This document shows positions 47,370 through 55,541 of a stretch of DNA of 64,000 nt, one piece after another. The translations under genes were made by a program, and so were the position numbers. Below the pieces are notes generated by a model. That model saw nothing but the letters and a program-made list of their open reading frames with translations, did not search any database and was not told where the DNA came from. Positions within the stretch are counted from its first letter, which is position 1. The number at the start of each line of letters is the position of its first letter. This DNA comes from Planctomycetota bacterium (GTDB taxonomy: Bacteria; Planctomycetota; B15-G4; SIAN01). The DNA lies in assembly GCA_016795285.1 (NCBI GenBank), contig JAEUIC010000047.1, positions 176,081-240,080 on the forward strand, written 5' to 3'.

Positions 47370-48189
47370 CGTTGTATTTCGAGAAGGGCTTCTGCGCGCG
47401 CGGCTTGATGCGGCGATCGATGGCGCGCGCGAGGCGGAGGATCGGGTTCGGGTTGGCGAAGGCGAAGGCGTGCGTGTAGCGCAGGAGGTCGTGGTCCGGG
47501 TAGTGGCGGACCGTCTCCTCCATGAACGCGGGGAAGTCGTGCTCCCCGACCGTCTTCCCGAGGCTCTTCAGGAACGACAGGATCTCGCGCGCGACGAACT
47601 CCTTCACGCGCGACTTCGAGCGGAAGACCATCTCGAAGTCGAACTGCAGGTACCCGCCGTCCTCGAGCACCATGATGTGCTTCAGGTCGCCGTTCTCGTG
47701 GACCAAGCGCGGCTCGGCGCGGCTCACCGCCAGCGCGTGGCGGCGATGCCAGATCGGAAGGAAGTTGCGCCACAGCGCGAGGCGCTCGGCCAGCGGGATC
47801 TCGCCCTTGCCGAGCAGGTCGACCAGCTTCGGCCGCGGCACGTACTCGTAGAGCGCCCAGAGCGTCGGGTCGATCCCCTCGACCTCGACGTCCTCGTAGA
47901 GGCCGAAGACGCGGAAGCCCGCCTCGCGCCAGAGCTTCAGGCAGTCGAGCTCGGTGCGCCGCCGCGCGCGCGGCATGAACGATGTCTGGTTGCAGACCAG
48001 CACGTTGCCGCACGTCTTCAGCGCGTAGTCGAACCAGGTGCGGCTGCCCTGATAGACCTTCAGCACCGCGAAGCCACCGCGGAACGGCACCTTGTAGAGG
48101 TAGTTGCCGTTCTTCAGCAGCAGGTGCTGCTCGAGGTTGTCGAAGCGCAGGCGCTCCTTGGCGCCGGCGGGTGCGGTGGCAGTCGTCAT
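47332..48189 (-). CDS. LPS-kinase-like protein (WaaP/Kdo-kinase fold), copy 1
   Basis: The 285-residue cytoplasmic protein has an intact kinase-like core: YKVPFRGGFAVLKVYQGSR (N-lobe, lysine), LVHENGDLKHIMVLEDGGYLQFDFE with HxNGDxxxxN-type catalytic residues and the DFE metal motif. This pattern is that of the lipopolysaccharide kinase (Kdo/WaaP) family, which phosphorylates sugars of the LPS core. Transmembrane segments are absent. It is the first gene of a four-gene minus-strand operon with copy 2, a porin and a glycosyltransferase. ATG 48189 lacks a clear ribosome site. The acceptor sugar is unknown; LPS itself is not shown for this organism. Confidence 0.75.
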   Translation of the reverse strand: MTTATAPAGAKERLRFDNLEQHLLLKNGNYLYKVPFRGGFAVLKVYQGSRTWFDYALKTCGNVLVCNQTSFMPRARRRTELDCLKLWREAGFRVFGLYEDVEVEGIDPTLWALYEYVPRPKLVDLLGKGEIPLAERLALWRNFLPIWHRRHALAVSRAEPRLVHENGDLKHIMVLEDGGYLQFDFEMVFRSKSRVKEFVAREILSFLKSLGKTVGEHDFPAFMEETVRHYPDHDLLRYTHAFAFANPNPILRLARAIDRRIKPRAQKPFSKYNVARRLEHALDGR

Positions 48190-48288
48190 GAGGGCGTCAG
48201 ACCGTAGCGGCGGCGAGCGGGGTGGGCAATGCGCGCGGCGGCGAGCAGCCGGTCGCGCCGCCCGAGCGCCGGGCTAAGGTCGGCCGCC

Positions 48289-49854
48289 ATGGCCACCCCG
48301 CATCCCCCCGAAGCGGCGCGCCCGGCGGCGCGCGGCGCCATGGATCGCTTCCTCGCCGTCGTCGAGCGCGGCGGCAACGCGCTGCCGCACCCCGGCACGC
48401 TCTTCCTGCTCTTCGCGCTCGGCGTGCTGCTCCTCTCCGACCTCGCGGCGCGCGCCGGCCTCTCCGCGCTCCATCCGAAGACGGGCGAGCTGATCGTGCC
48501 GGTGAGCCTGCTCACGCGCGACGGGCTCCATCGCATCCTCGAGAAGTGCGTCACCAACTTCACCGGCTTCGCGCCGCTCGGCACGGTGCTGGTGGCGATG
48601 CTCGGCATCGGCATCGCGGAGTCGAGCGGGCTGATCGGCGTCGCGATGCGCAAGCTCGTGCTGTCGGCGCCGCGCAAGCTCCTCACCGTCGTGGTCGTCT
48701 TCGCCGGCGTCCTCTCGAACATGGCGAGCGAGATCGGCTACGTGCTGCTGATCCCGCTGGCCGCGCTGATCTTCCAGGCGGCCGGCCGCCACCCGATCGC
48801 CGGCATGGCCGCGGCGTTCGCCGGCGTCTCCGGCGGCTACAGCGCGAACCTCCTGCTCGGCACCGTCGACCCGCTGCTCTCGGGGCTCACGCAGGAGGCG
48901 GCGCGCATCGTGCTGCCCGACGCGCGCGTGAACCCCGCCTGCAACTACTACTTCATGTTCGGGTCGACCTTCCTGCTGACGCTGATCGGCACGCTGGTGA
49001 CGGAGCGCGTGGTCGAGCCGCGGCTCGGCCGCTTCGAGGATCGCGGCGCCGGTTCGGGCGCGAGCGGCGGCGCGATGCAGGGCGCGGTCGAGGCGTTGCG
49101 GCCGCTCGACCCGCGCGAGCGGCGCGGGCTGTGGGCGGCGGGTGGAGTGGTGGCCGTGCTGGCGGCGCTGGTGCTGTGGGGCACGCTCCCGGCCGACGGG
49201 TTCCTGCGCGATCCGAAGACGGGCGACCTGCTCCACTCGCCCTTCATGTCGGGGATCGTGACGCTGATCTTCGTCGCCGGCGCGCTGGCCGGCCTCGCCT
49301 ACGGCCTCGCCGCGCGCACCATCAAGAACGACGGCGAGGTGATGGCGGGGATGGCGAAGTCGATGCAGTCGCTCGGCGGCTACCTCGTGCTGGTCTTCTT
49401 CGCCGCGCAGTTCGTCGCCTTCTTCAGCTGGAGCAACCTAGGCCTGATCCTCGCGGTGAAGGGCGCCGAGGCGCTGAAGGCGTCAGGGCTCGGCGGCACG
49501 CCGGTGCTGGTGGCGTTCATCTTCCTCACCGGCGCGGTCAACCTCTTCATGGGCAGCGCGTCGGCCAAGTGGGCCCTGATGGCGCCGGTCTTCGTGCCGA
49601 TGTTCCTGCTGCTCGGCTACCCGCCCGAGGTGACGCAATGCGCCTATCGCATCGGCGATTCGTGCACCAACGTCATCTCGCCGATGATGACCTACTTCGC
49701 GCTGATCATCGCCTTCTTCCAGCGCTACCAGCCGAGCGCCGGCATCGGCACGCTGGTCGCCACGATGCTCCCCTACTCGGTCAGCTTCTTGATCAGCTGG
49801 TCGATCCTCTTCGCGATCTGGATGGTGGCCGGCTGGCCGCTCGGGCCGGGGTGA
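48289..49854 (+). CDS. abgT: AbgT family transporter (p-aminobenzoyl-glutamate type)
   Basis: The 521-residue protein has about eleven to thirteen membrane helices and matches AbgT well: RGGNALPHPGTLFLLFALGVLL at the N-terminus, LVAMLGIGIAESSGLIGVAMRKLV, FAGVLSNMASEIGYVLLIPLAALIF, GVSGGYSANLLLGTVDPLLSGLTQEAA, FLTGAVNLFMGSASAKWALMAPVFVPM and GDSCTNVISPMMTYF. The family imports p-aminobenzoyl-glutamate, and some members export sulfonamides; which applies here cannot be decided. ATG 48289 has AAGG eight bases upstream; an in-frame GTG at 48229 would add 20 basic residues. It is divergent from the LPS-kinase-like operon. Confidence 0.93.
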   Translation: MATPHPPEAARPAARGAMDRFLAVVERGGNALPHPGTLFLLFALGVLLLSDLAARAGLSALHPKTGELIVPVSLLTRDGLHRILEKCVTNFTGFAPLGTVLVAMLGIGIAESSGLIGVAMRKLVLSAPRKLLTVVVVFAGVLSNMASEIGYVLLIPLAALIFQAAGRHPIAGMAAAFAGVSGGYSANLLLGTVDPLLSGLTQEAARIVLPDARVNPACNYYFMFGSTFLLTLIGTLVTERVVEPRLGRFEDRGAGSGASGGAMQGAVEALRPLDPRERRGLWAAGGVVAVLAALVLWGTLPADGFLRDPKTGDLLHSPFMSGIVTLIFVAGALAGLAYGLAARTIKNDGEVMAGMAKSMQSLGGYLVLVFFAAQFVAFFSWSNLGLILAVKGAEALKASGLGGTPVLVAFIFLTGAVNLFMGSASAKWALMAPVFVPMFLLLGYPPEVTQCAYRIGDSCTNVISPMMTYFALIIAFFQRYQPSAGIGTLVATMLPYSVSFLISWSILFAIWMVAGWPLGPG

Positions 49855-49896
49855 GCGGGGGGCGAGGGCGGAACGCGGGAGGAGCGCGCCGGCGCG

Positions 49897-50544
49897 CTAC
49901 TTCGCGCCCGCGAGGTGCAACACGACCGGGGCCGACAGCTCGTGCTTGCCCCAGCGGATCGAGAGCTTGCCGGTGGTCGGCGCCTGCTTCTCCGCGGTGA
50001 TCTCGATCGAGAGCAGCGTCGCCGGCTCCTTCAGCGAGTCGCGGGCGAACGCGAGCGGCGCGCTCGCCGCGGGCTTCACCTCGCCGGTGTAGAGCGCGGT
50101 CGTGCCGGGCAGCAGCCGCGCCTTCATCGCCCGCGCGCTGTCGTAGAAGAGCAGGCGGAACGCGCCTTCCGCGTCGACGGCGAGCCCGAGGTACCAGCTG
50201 CCCGCCTCGATCCGCGCGCCGCCGACCTCGACCGCGCCGATCGTGTCGAACGTCGTCCACCAGCCGTTGCCGAGCCGCGAGTAGTGGCTGCCGCGCAGCA
50301 CGTCGATCGTCGCGTCGTAGCCGTCGCGCCAGGGCGCCGCGCCCCAGCCGATCGAGACCGCGGCCAGCGTCTCGAACTGCTCGCTCGAGACGAAGACGCT
50401 CGACGACCGGCGGTCGTGGTCGTGGCCGCCGGTCACCTGCTGCGCAGGCGAGACGGGACGCGTGGCGGGCGCGACGAGCGTCGCCGTGGCGATCGTCGAC
50501 GCGAAGAGCGTCGGGAGGAGCGCGGCAAGGAGCGGGTGACGCAT
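49897..50544 (-). CDS. DUF2911-like exported protein
   Basis: The 215-residue protein has a signal peptide (to about 25-30) and a single beta-rich domain. SIGWGAAPWRDGYDATIDVLRG, then GGARIEAGSWYLGLAVDAEGAFRLLFYDSARAMKA and ATLLSIEITAEKQAPTTGKLSIRWG resemble DUF2911, where the order is 'made from a compound, G-x-YxL, W..., x-L-x-i-x-w'. The match is partial, because the usual WRTGANEAT block is altered, so I regard the family as likely but not certain. ATG 50544 has GGAAGGA eight bases upstream. Convergent with abgT. No catalytic residue is visible. Confidence 0.7.
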   Translation of the reverse strand: MRHPLLAALLPTLFASTIATATLVAPATRPVSPAQQVTGGHDHDRRSSSVFVSSEQFETLAAVSIGWGAAPWRDGYDATIDVLRGSHYSRLGNGWWTTFDTIGAVEVGGARIEAGSWYLGLAVDAEGAFRLLFYDSARAMKARLLPGTTALYTGEVKPAASAPLAFARDSLKEPATLLSIEITAEKQAPTTGKLSIRWGKHELSAPVVLHLAGAK

Positions 50545-50619
50545 GGCAGGAGTCCTTCCTTCAGGTCGCTGTCGGCGCGAGCCGCGCGCGAGCGCTCCGC
50601 AGCGCTCGCCCGGCTCGCC

Positions 50620-51642
50620 TCAGTTCCGCTGCACCACCAGCTTCGCCTGCGTCACCGCCAGCGCCTCTTGCGAGAGCGAGCGGAACGGCTCGGCGAGGCT
50701 CGCGACGGTGGCGGCGTCGACGGCGATCCGCTCGAACGCGACCACCTGCAGGACCGCGAAGCCGCGCTGCTCGAAGAGGCGGGCGAACTCGAGCGGACGC
50801 AGCCGATTGCAGCCGTGGCGCAGCCCGGCACCGCCCGGCTCGCGCAGGAACTCGAGGCGATGGACGGCGGGGTCCTCGATCGAGCGATGGTCGCGCCCGT
50901 CGATGACGTGGATGCCGAAGCCGCCGCGCCGCGTGACGCGCGCCAGCTCGTCGACCGCCGCCTCGACCCGATCGATGTGCTCGAGGAAGGCGTTGCTCAT
51001 CACGACGTCCGCTTCGCCGTCCTGCAGCGACAGCGCATGCACCGAGTCGCGCCGCTGTTCGAGGCGTCCTGCGGCGATGCCGGCCGGGTCGCCGGCGCGC
51101 AGCTTCGCGAGATCGAAGCCCGCGAGGTGGCGCAGCAGCGCCTCGCGCTCGATCGGATGGTCGCCGACGACGCCGCTCGGGTCGACCAGCAACAGCGCGG
51201 CGAGATCGGCCAACGCGCGCGCCGACTCCGCGACGTCCTGCACGCCGTCGACGTCGAGAGCGACCCCGCGCCGCGCGCCGAGCGCCAGGAAGAGGAAGAG
51301 CGCGCCGAACGGGTTGACCGCGCCGCAGCCGAGATCGACCCAGGTCGCCCCTTCGAGCGGCGGCCGGACCGGCGCGATCGAGCGGTGGAAGTTCTCGAAG
51401 AGGTCGTGGTAGCGCGTTCGCGACGACCGGTTCTGGTGGACGTCGAGCCGCACGTCGAGCTCGCGCGCCAGCAGGAGCCCGAGCCGGACGTCCGCCTCGC
51501 CGAGCAGCCGCGGCGCGGCCGCTGCCTCGACCAGCCGATGGAGCAGCTCGGCGGCGAGGTCGGCGATCGGCACCGCGGCGAGCCCCGCCGGCCGCTCCGG
51601 CCGTTGCTGCCGGACGCTCCCCGCGGGGGCTGCTTCGGCCAT
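50620..51642 (-). CDS. Class I SAM-dependent methyltransferase
   Basis: The 340-residue protein has motif I VDLGCGAVNPFGAL near residue 100, GVALDVDGV (motif II acidic residue), and MSNAFLEHIDRVEAAVDELARVTRRGGFGIHVIDG, which contains the motif IV-VI region of a Methyltransf_11-type fold. The first 90 residues are helical and not part of the fold. ATG 51642 shares its A with the stop of the SGNH gene (TGATG). The substrate is unknown. The large N-terminal helical part, and co-translation with a secreted esterase, are not typical for the family. Confidence 0.82.
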   Translation of the reverse strand: MAEAAPAGSVRQQRPERPAGLAAVPIADLAAELLHRLVEAAAAPRLLGEADVRLGLLLARELDVRLDVHQNRSSRTRYHDLFENFHRSIAPVRPPLEGATWVDLGCGAVNPFGALFLFLALGARRGVALDVDGVQDVAESARALADLAALLLVDPSGVVGDHPIEREALLRHLAGFDLAKLRAGDPAGIAAGRLEQRRDSVHALSLQDGEADVVMSNAFLEHIDRVEAAVDELARVTRRGGFGIHVIDGRDHRSIEDPAVHRLEFLREPGGAGLRHGCNRLRPLEFARLFEQRGFAVLQVVAFERIAVDAATVASLAEPFRSLSQEALAVTQAKLVVQRN

Positions 51643-52445
51643 CAGCGGCTCTCCCCCATCAGCTTCTTCAGCTCGCCCTCGATCGCGTCGGACCAGATCG
51701 CGTAGCCCTTCTCCGACAGGTGGAGCTTGTCGGGCATCACGTCGGCCGGGAGCGTGCCGTCGGCGGCGAGGAACTTCGAACCGAGATCGAGGAAGGTGAT
51801 CCGCTCGGGCTGCGCCGCCGCGAGCTTCGCGAGCTGCAGGTTGATGGCGGCGATCTTGGTGCGCATCGCGTCGCCCGGATCGGCGCGCGGGAAGATCGCG
51901 AGCAGCAGCACCTTGGTCTTCGGCGTCTGCTTGGCGAGCTCGTCGATCACCGCCGTCACGCCCGCCGCGATCTGCTCGGCCGAGTGCTTCCCGCCGGTGT
52001 TGCCGACGTTGTTGGTGCCGATCATCACGACGGCCGCCTTCGGCGCGATGCCGGCGAGGTTGCCGTTCTGGAGGCGCCAGAGCAGGTGCTCGGTCTGGTC
52101 GCCGCTGATGCCGAGGTTCACCGCCTTGCGCGGCGCATAGCGCTCGGTCCAGAGCTTGGCGCCCGGCCCCCCCCACGCCTCCGTGATCGAGTCGCCGAGG
52201 AAGAGCAGCTCGACGCCGCCCTGCTTCACCCGCTCGTTCATCGCGGCGTGGCGCTGCTGCCACCACGCGTCGGCGCGCGCGACCGGCGTGGTCGCCGGGT
52301 TCGCGGCGGCGGCCTGCGCGGGCGCGGGCGCGGCAGCGGCGGGCGGCGCTGCGGGCGGCGCGACCTGCGCGAGCGCGGCGGGCGGCGCCGTCAGCGCGAC
52401 AGCGGCGAATGCGAGCGACGAAGCGAGGAAGGAGGCGCGACCCAT
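51642..52445 (-). CDS. Exported SGNH/GDSL hydrolase
   Basis: The 267-residue protein has a signal peptide (to about 27) and an Ala/Pro linker (28-58). The SGNH domain carries block I LFLGDSITEAW with Ser86, block II LGISGDQTEHLLWRL (Gly), block III MIGTNNVGNTGG (Asn) and block V PDKLHLSEKGY (Asp, His). This arrangement resembles the PAF-acetylhydrolase-like GDSL family often secreted by planctomycetes for deacylation of carbohydrates. I prefer ATG 52445 (GGAG six bases upstream) to the GTG 52457 that gives the longest frame. The gene's stop overlaps the methyltransferase start by one base. Confidence 0.88.
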   Translation of the reverse strand: MGRASFLASSLAFAAVALTAPPAALAQVAPPAAPPAAAAPAPAQAAAANPATTPVARADAWWQQRHAAMNERVKQGGVELLFLGDSITEAWGGPGAKLWTERYAPRKAVNLGISGDQTEHLLWRLQNGNLAGIAPKAAVVMIGTNNVGNTGGKHSAEQIAAGVTAVIDELAKQTPKTKVLLLAIFPRADPGDAMRTKIAAINLQLAKLAAAQPERITFLDLGSKFLAADGTLPADVMPDKLHLSEKGYAIWSDAIEGELKKLMGESR

Positions 52446-52503
52446 CGGAGGCTCCACGAGGACTGAAGGAGCCGCGCATCATGCCGAGGGCGCGCGCCGC
52501 CGC

Positions 52504-53064
52504 TCACCCGGCCGCTTCGTACGCCTGCCTCAGCCAGCGCTTCAGCTCCGCGTCGAGCTGCGCGGGCGTCTCGAGGCGCACGAGGTGGCTGCACATCGTG
52601 CTCTTGTACTTCTCGAGCCGGCCGGCGACGGCGACCCCCTTCAGCTGCAGGCCGAGATCGATGCGCGTCGCGGTGGCCGCCTCGATCAGCGCGAACTGCT
52701 TCTTGCGGCGCAGGCTGACGCTCGTCTTCTTCGGCGCAACCTCGACGTCGCTGCCGAGCGCCTTCGCGGCGGCGATCAGCGCATCGCACAGCGGCCGCAG
52801 CGCCGCCTTCTTGCCGGCGTACTGCGCATCGATCAGCGCGTCGCCGCTCGGCTCCGCGGCGCCGTCCGCCTTCAGCGCCTCCTGTGCGATCAGGTTGGCG
52901 TAGCCGTGGCCGAGCTCGTGCGTCTCCTTCAGGAACTTGACGATCTCGCCGTGCTTCGCCTTGCCGCTGCCGCGCGCGATCTTCACCCACTCGGGAAGCG
53001 TCTTGCCGCTCTTCTCGGCGAGGTTGGCGATCATCGATTGCAGCATCTGGTCGGCGGTGGCCAT
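52504..53064 (-). CDS. DUF4287 and DUF5655 domain protein
   Basis: The 186-residue cytoplasmic protein begins with a DUF4287 domain (MLQSMIANLAEKSGKTLPEWVKIA... LKETHELGHGYANLIAQEAL, about 7-66). It continues with a DUF5655 domain (ALRPLCDALIAAAKALG, KKTSVSLRRKKQFALIEAAT, THE C-terminal HLVRLETPAQLDAELKRWLRQAY). The two-domain form is common and of unknown function; DUF5655 is a predicted transport or nucleic-acid-linked domain with no proven role. ATG 53064 has GGAG six bases upstream. It is separated by 58 and 59 bases from its neighbours and may be part of the minus-strand run from 54142. Confidence 0.88.
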   Translation of the reverse strand: MATADQMLQSMIANLAEKSGKTLPEWVKIARGSGKAKHGEIVKFLKETHELGHGYANLIAQEALKADGAAEPSGDALIDAQYAGKKAALRPLCDALIAAAKALGSDVEVAPKKTSVSLRRKKQFALIEAATATRIDLGLQLKGVAVAGRLEKYKSTMCSHLVRLETPAQLDAELKRWLRQAYEAAG

Positions 53065-53123
53065 CGAGGACTCCGTGATGGGTGGCGGGCGGCGAGGGGC
53101 AGCGAGGCGCAGAACGGCGCGGT

Positions 53124-53714
53124 TCAACTTCCGGCCGGCGGGGTGAAGCTGCCGGCGCGGCGACGCAGCGGGAAGACCTTCTTGTGTTGCGAGGCGCCGG
53201 CGTCCCAGAAGTCCCACTCGACGTCGATCGTGTCGGCGTCGACGAACTTGAAGAGCGCGCCGTGGATGTGGGCGTCGTGGGCGGCCTCGATGCCGGTGGT
53301 GGTCGGGTCGAAGGCGAAGACGAGGCGGTCGATGGTCGACTGCGTCCGATCGAGGCGCAGGTGCGGCCGGTTGCCGATCCCGCAGTAGTGGACCATCGAG
53401 AGCTCGGTCCCCTCGAGGAAGTAGATCGAGACCATCTCCTCGGGCGCGCCGACGTTGAGGCGCTCGAGCAGCGCGTGGCCGCCCGACACCGTCTCGTAGC
53501 TCACCTCGGTGGGCGCCGGCATCCCCTCGATCGCCACCTGGTAGCTGCCGGCCAGCGTCTTCAGCCGCGCGAAGACGGCAAGAGCGTCGACCTGCCCGCC
53601 GCTGTTGCCGTCGATCGTCGCGGCGCAGGAGGGGAGCAGCGACAGCGCGCAGAGCGCGGCAGCGCGCAGGAGGGCGGCGGGACGGGCGAGGGACGCGAGG
53701 CGAGCGATCGACAT
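53124..53714 (-). CDS. Predicted lipoprotein of unknown function
   Basis: The 196-residue product starts at ATG 53714 (AGGAA seven bases upstream); the GTG at 53753 would start within the stop of the neighbouring gene. A signal peptide ends in a lipobox (SLLPSCAA, Cys at about 30). The remainder is a beta-rich single domain with FARLKTLAGSYQVAIEGMP, then VSYETVSGGHALLERL, FLEGTELSMVHYCGIGNRPHLRL and IDVEWDFWDAG. The pattern looks like a small lipocalin or DUF1579-like barrel, similar in outline to the protein at 10869-11477, but I cannot confirm the family. Confidence 0.72.
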   Translation of the reverse strand: MSIARLASLARPAALLRAAALCALSLLPSCAATIDGNSGGQVDALAVFARLKTLAGSYQVAIEGMPAPTEVSYETVSGGHALLERLNVGAPEEMVSIYFLEGTELSMVHYCGIGNRPHLRLDRTQSTIDRLVFAFDPTTTGIEAAHDAHIHGALFKFVDADTIDVEWDFWDAGASQHKKVFPLRRRAGSFTPPAGS

Positions 53715-53749
53715 GGCGGGGTTCCTGTTCGGGAAGGGCAGCCGGGCGT

Positions 53750-54142
53750 TCACTTCGACGGCGCGGGGGTCGAGGCCGAAGCGGCCGGGACGGCACCGTA
53801 GCGCTGCGTCGCGAAACCGACGATCGCGCCGCAGATCGAGCCGGGGATCATGATCTCGAAGAAGGGCTTCTTGCCGAGGTCGGGGTCATACGAGAGCGCG
53901 AAGGGGAGCGCGACCAGCGCGGCGATCAGCAGGCCGAGGAAGGTGCCGAGCGGGACGTTCCGGTACTTGCGCGCGAGGAAGCCGGTGAGGAGGCCGGCGA
54001 CGAGTCCCTTGAAGCTCGAGCCGAGCGCGATGGTCATGAGCTTGCCCTCGACCGCCATCACCTTGGGATAGAAGCCGGCCGCGAGGCCATCGATCGCGCC
54101 GAGCAGCACGCCGAGCACCATTCCCAACAGCGCCTTGTTCAT
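53750..54142 (-). CDS. Small integral membrane protein of unknown function
   Basis: The 130-residue protein has three or four hydrophobic segments: MVLGVLLGAIDGLAAGFY (8-25), ALGSSFKGLVAGLLTGFLA (39-57), TFLGLLIAALVALPFALSY (67-85) and IMIPGSICGAIVGFATQRYG. Glycines are spaced as in small multimeric channels, but no family is evident to me. ATG 54142 has AGGAGT seven bases upstream. It is the promoter-proximal gene of the minus-strand run that ends with the DUF2911-like gene. It faces the universal stress protein gene across a 540-base gap with repeats. Confidence 0.72.
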   Translation of the reverse strand: MNKALLGMVLGVLLGAIDGLAAGFYPKVMAVEGKLMTIALGSSFKGLVAGLLTGFLARKYRNVPLGTFLGLLIAALVALPFALSYDPDLGKKPFFEIMIPGSICGAIVGFATQRYGAVPAASASTPAPSK

Positions 54143-54682
54143 TCCGTCGACTCCTGCTCGTCCCGATCGAAGGTCGCCTCGACCGCACTCCGCGAGCGCG
54201 AGGTTCCGGCGACAGCCCCTCTCTTCCGCGTGCGGCAGCGGACCTTTGAAACGGCGCGGCGGGTCGGCGCAAGCCGCGCGTGCGTGGCGACAGCGCGCCA
54301 CCGCGCGATCGGGGGCGGACGGAAACTCCCCGGCACTGGGGTGGACGGAAACTCCCCGGCACGCGACCGGACGGAAACTCCCCGGCACTGGGGTGGACGG
54401 AAACTCCCCGGCACCGGTGCGAAGGGGGAAACCCGGCGGGGTTGCGGGTTTCGACGGGGCTGCGCGGATGGAACGGCGCGTGCATACCGAGAGACGGCGA
54501 CGGGTGCGGCGCCGCAGGTCGGGCGACGTTCGCCGCCGCCACCGCCGGTGTGGTGGAGAACCCCCTCTCCGGTGGGAATGGCTGCACCGTTGCGGGGGTC
54601 GGGCCGTCCTCAGGAGTTCGTCGCCGTCGACGAACAACGGCCCCGCGCCGCGTCTCGGGCATGTCGCGAAGGAGATCCTCCC
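54143..54682. other. 540-bp divergent intergenic region with a repeat array
   Basis: No gene is supported. The open frames across it are produced by the 26-bp repeats at 54315-54418, which translate in every frame. A hairpin, AAACCCG at 54429-54435 and CGGGTTT at 54445-54451 with a nine-base loop, follows ten bases after the array. The 230 bases from there to the universal stress gene show no other clear signal, nor do the 172 bases before the array. Confidence 0.6.
54315..54418. repeat. Second four-copy array of the 26-bp repeat
   Basis: Units lie at 54315-54340, 54341-54366, 54367-54392 and 54393-54418. All keep GGACGGAAACTCCCCGGCAC and differ only in the last six bases (TGGG, GCGA, TGGG, CGGT ends) and the first two. 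The copy number and exact period are the same as in the array at 30709-30812, on the same strand orientation, 23.6 kb away. Several copies have CACTGGGG in place of CACCGGGG, which weakens the junction hairpin. Confidence 0.95.
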
Positions 54683-55516
54683 GTGCCACCCACCCCGTCG
54701 ATCGTCGTCGGCACCGACTTCTCGAAGAGCGGCAACCGGGCGGTCGCACGCGCCACCGGCCTCGCCGAGCAGCTCGGCATGCGGCTAGTCACGACGCACG
54801 TGGTCCCGGACGCCTACGCCTCCCACCTCGAGCGCGACGAGGCGACGGCCGAAGCGCTCGAGACGCTCGAGGCGGGCAGCGGCGGCGCCAAGGTCGGGCG
54901 CGCCCACGTCGTGCGCGTCGGCTCGCCGCACGAGGAGCTGGTGCGCACCGCCGAATCGGAGCAGGCGCACGTGATCGTGGTCGGTGTCCACCAATCGAAG
55001 CACGCGCTCGAGGGACTGCTCGGCTCGACGGCGGAACGCGTGCTGCGCAGCGGCCACTGCGCGGTGCTGCTCGCCCGCCTCAGCGCGAGCCGGCGCTACC
55101 GCCGCGTCCTGGTGCCGCTCGATCTCGGCGAGACGTCGCTGCGGCTGCTCGACCTGGCGAGGTCGGTCTTCCGCGGCGCCCATTTCCACGTGGTCCACTG
55201 CCAGCCGGCGAGCGTCGCCCACCGCGCCCACCAGAAGTCGAAGCAGGCGCTGGCCGCCGCCATCGAGCCGCTGCGCGATCGGCTGACGCAACTGTGCGAA
55301 GCGGCCGGGATCACCGAGGAGCACCGCACGCTGCAGGTCGCCGCGGCGCGCGACCCGCGCCGTCGCATCGTCGAGCTGGCGAAGTTCCACGAGGTCGACG
55401 CCATCGCGATGGGGACGCACGCGCGCAGCGGCCTCCACCGGATGCTGCTCGGCAGCACGGCCGACTACGTGGCGCGCGCCGCCGGCGCCGACGTGCTGGT
55501 GTTGCCGCCCGCGTGA
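54683..55516 (+). CDS. Tandem universal stress protein (two UspA domains)
   Basis: The 277-residue cytoplasmic protein starts at GTG 54683 with AAGGAG eight bases upstream. Domain 1 (about 5-137) begins SIVVGTDFSKSGNRAVARATGLAEQLG and ends HVIVVGVHQSKHALEGLLGSTAERVLRSGHCAVLLAR. Domain 2 (about 143-275) begins RRVLVPLDLGETSLRLLDLAR and ends IAMGTHARSGLHRMLLGSTADYVARAAGADVLVLP. The second domain has an ATP-binding-type GTHxRSGxxxxLLGSTxxYV motif; the first has the variant GVHQSKxxLEGLLGST. Tandem Usp proteins are linked to stress and starvation survival; nothing around the gene shows its trigger. Confidence 0.92.
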   Translation: MPPTPSIVVGTDFSKSGNRAVARATGLAEQLGMRLVTTHVVPDAYASHLERDEATAEALETLEAGSGGAKVGRAHVVRVGSPHEELVRTAESEQAHVIVVGVHQSKHALEGLLGSTAERVLRSGHCAVLLARLSASRRYRRVLVPLDLGETSLRLLDLARSVFRGAHFHVVHCQPASVAHRAHQKSKQALAAAIEPLRDRLTQLCEAAGITEEHRTLQVAAARDPRRRIVELAKFHEVDAIAMGTHARSGLHRMLLGSTADYVARAAGADVLVLPPA

Positions 55517-55541
55517 GGCGGGGCGGCCGGCCCCGCGTGCG

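Noticed and set aside
54230..54660. Open frames reading VDGNSPAPG-like peptides through the repeat arrays
   Set aside because: A 26-bp unit is not a multiple of three, so three units translate in all frames without stops. The peptides only reflect the DNA repeat; no ribosome site or start fits them.
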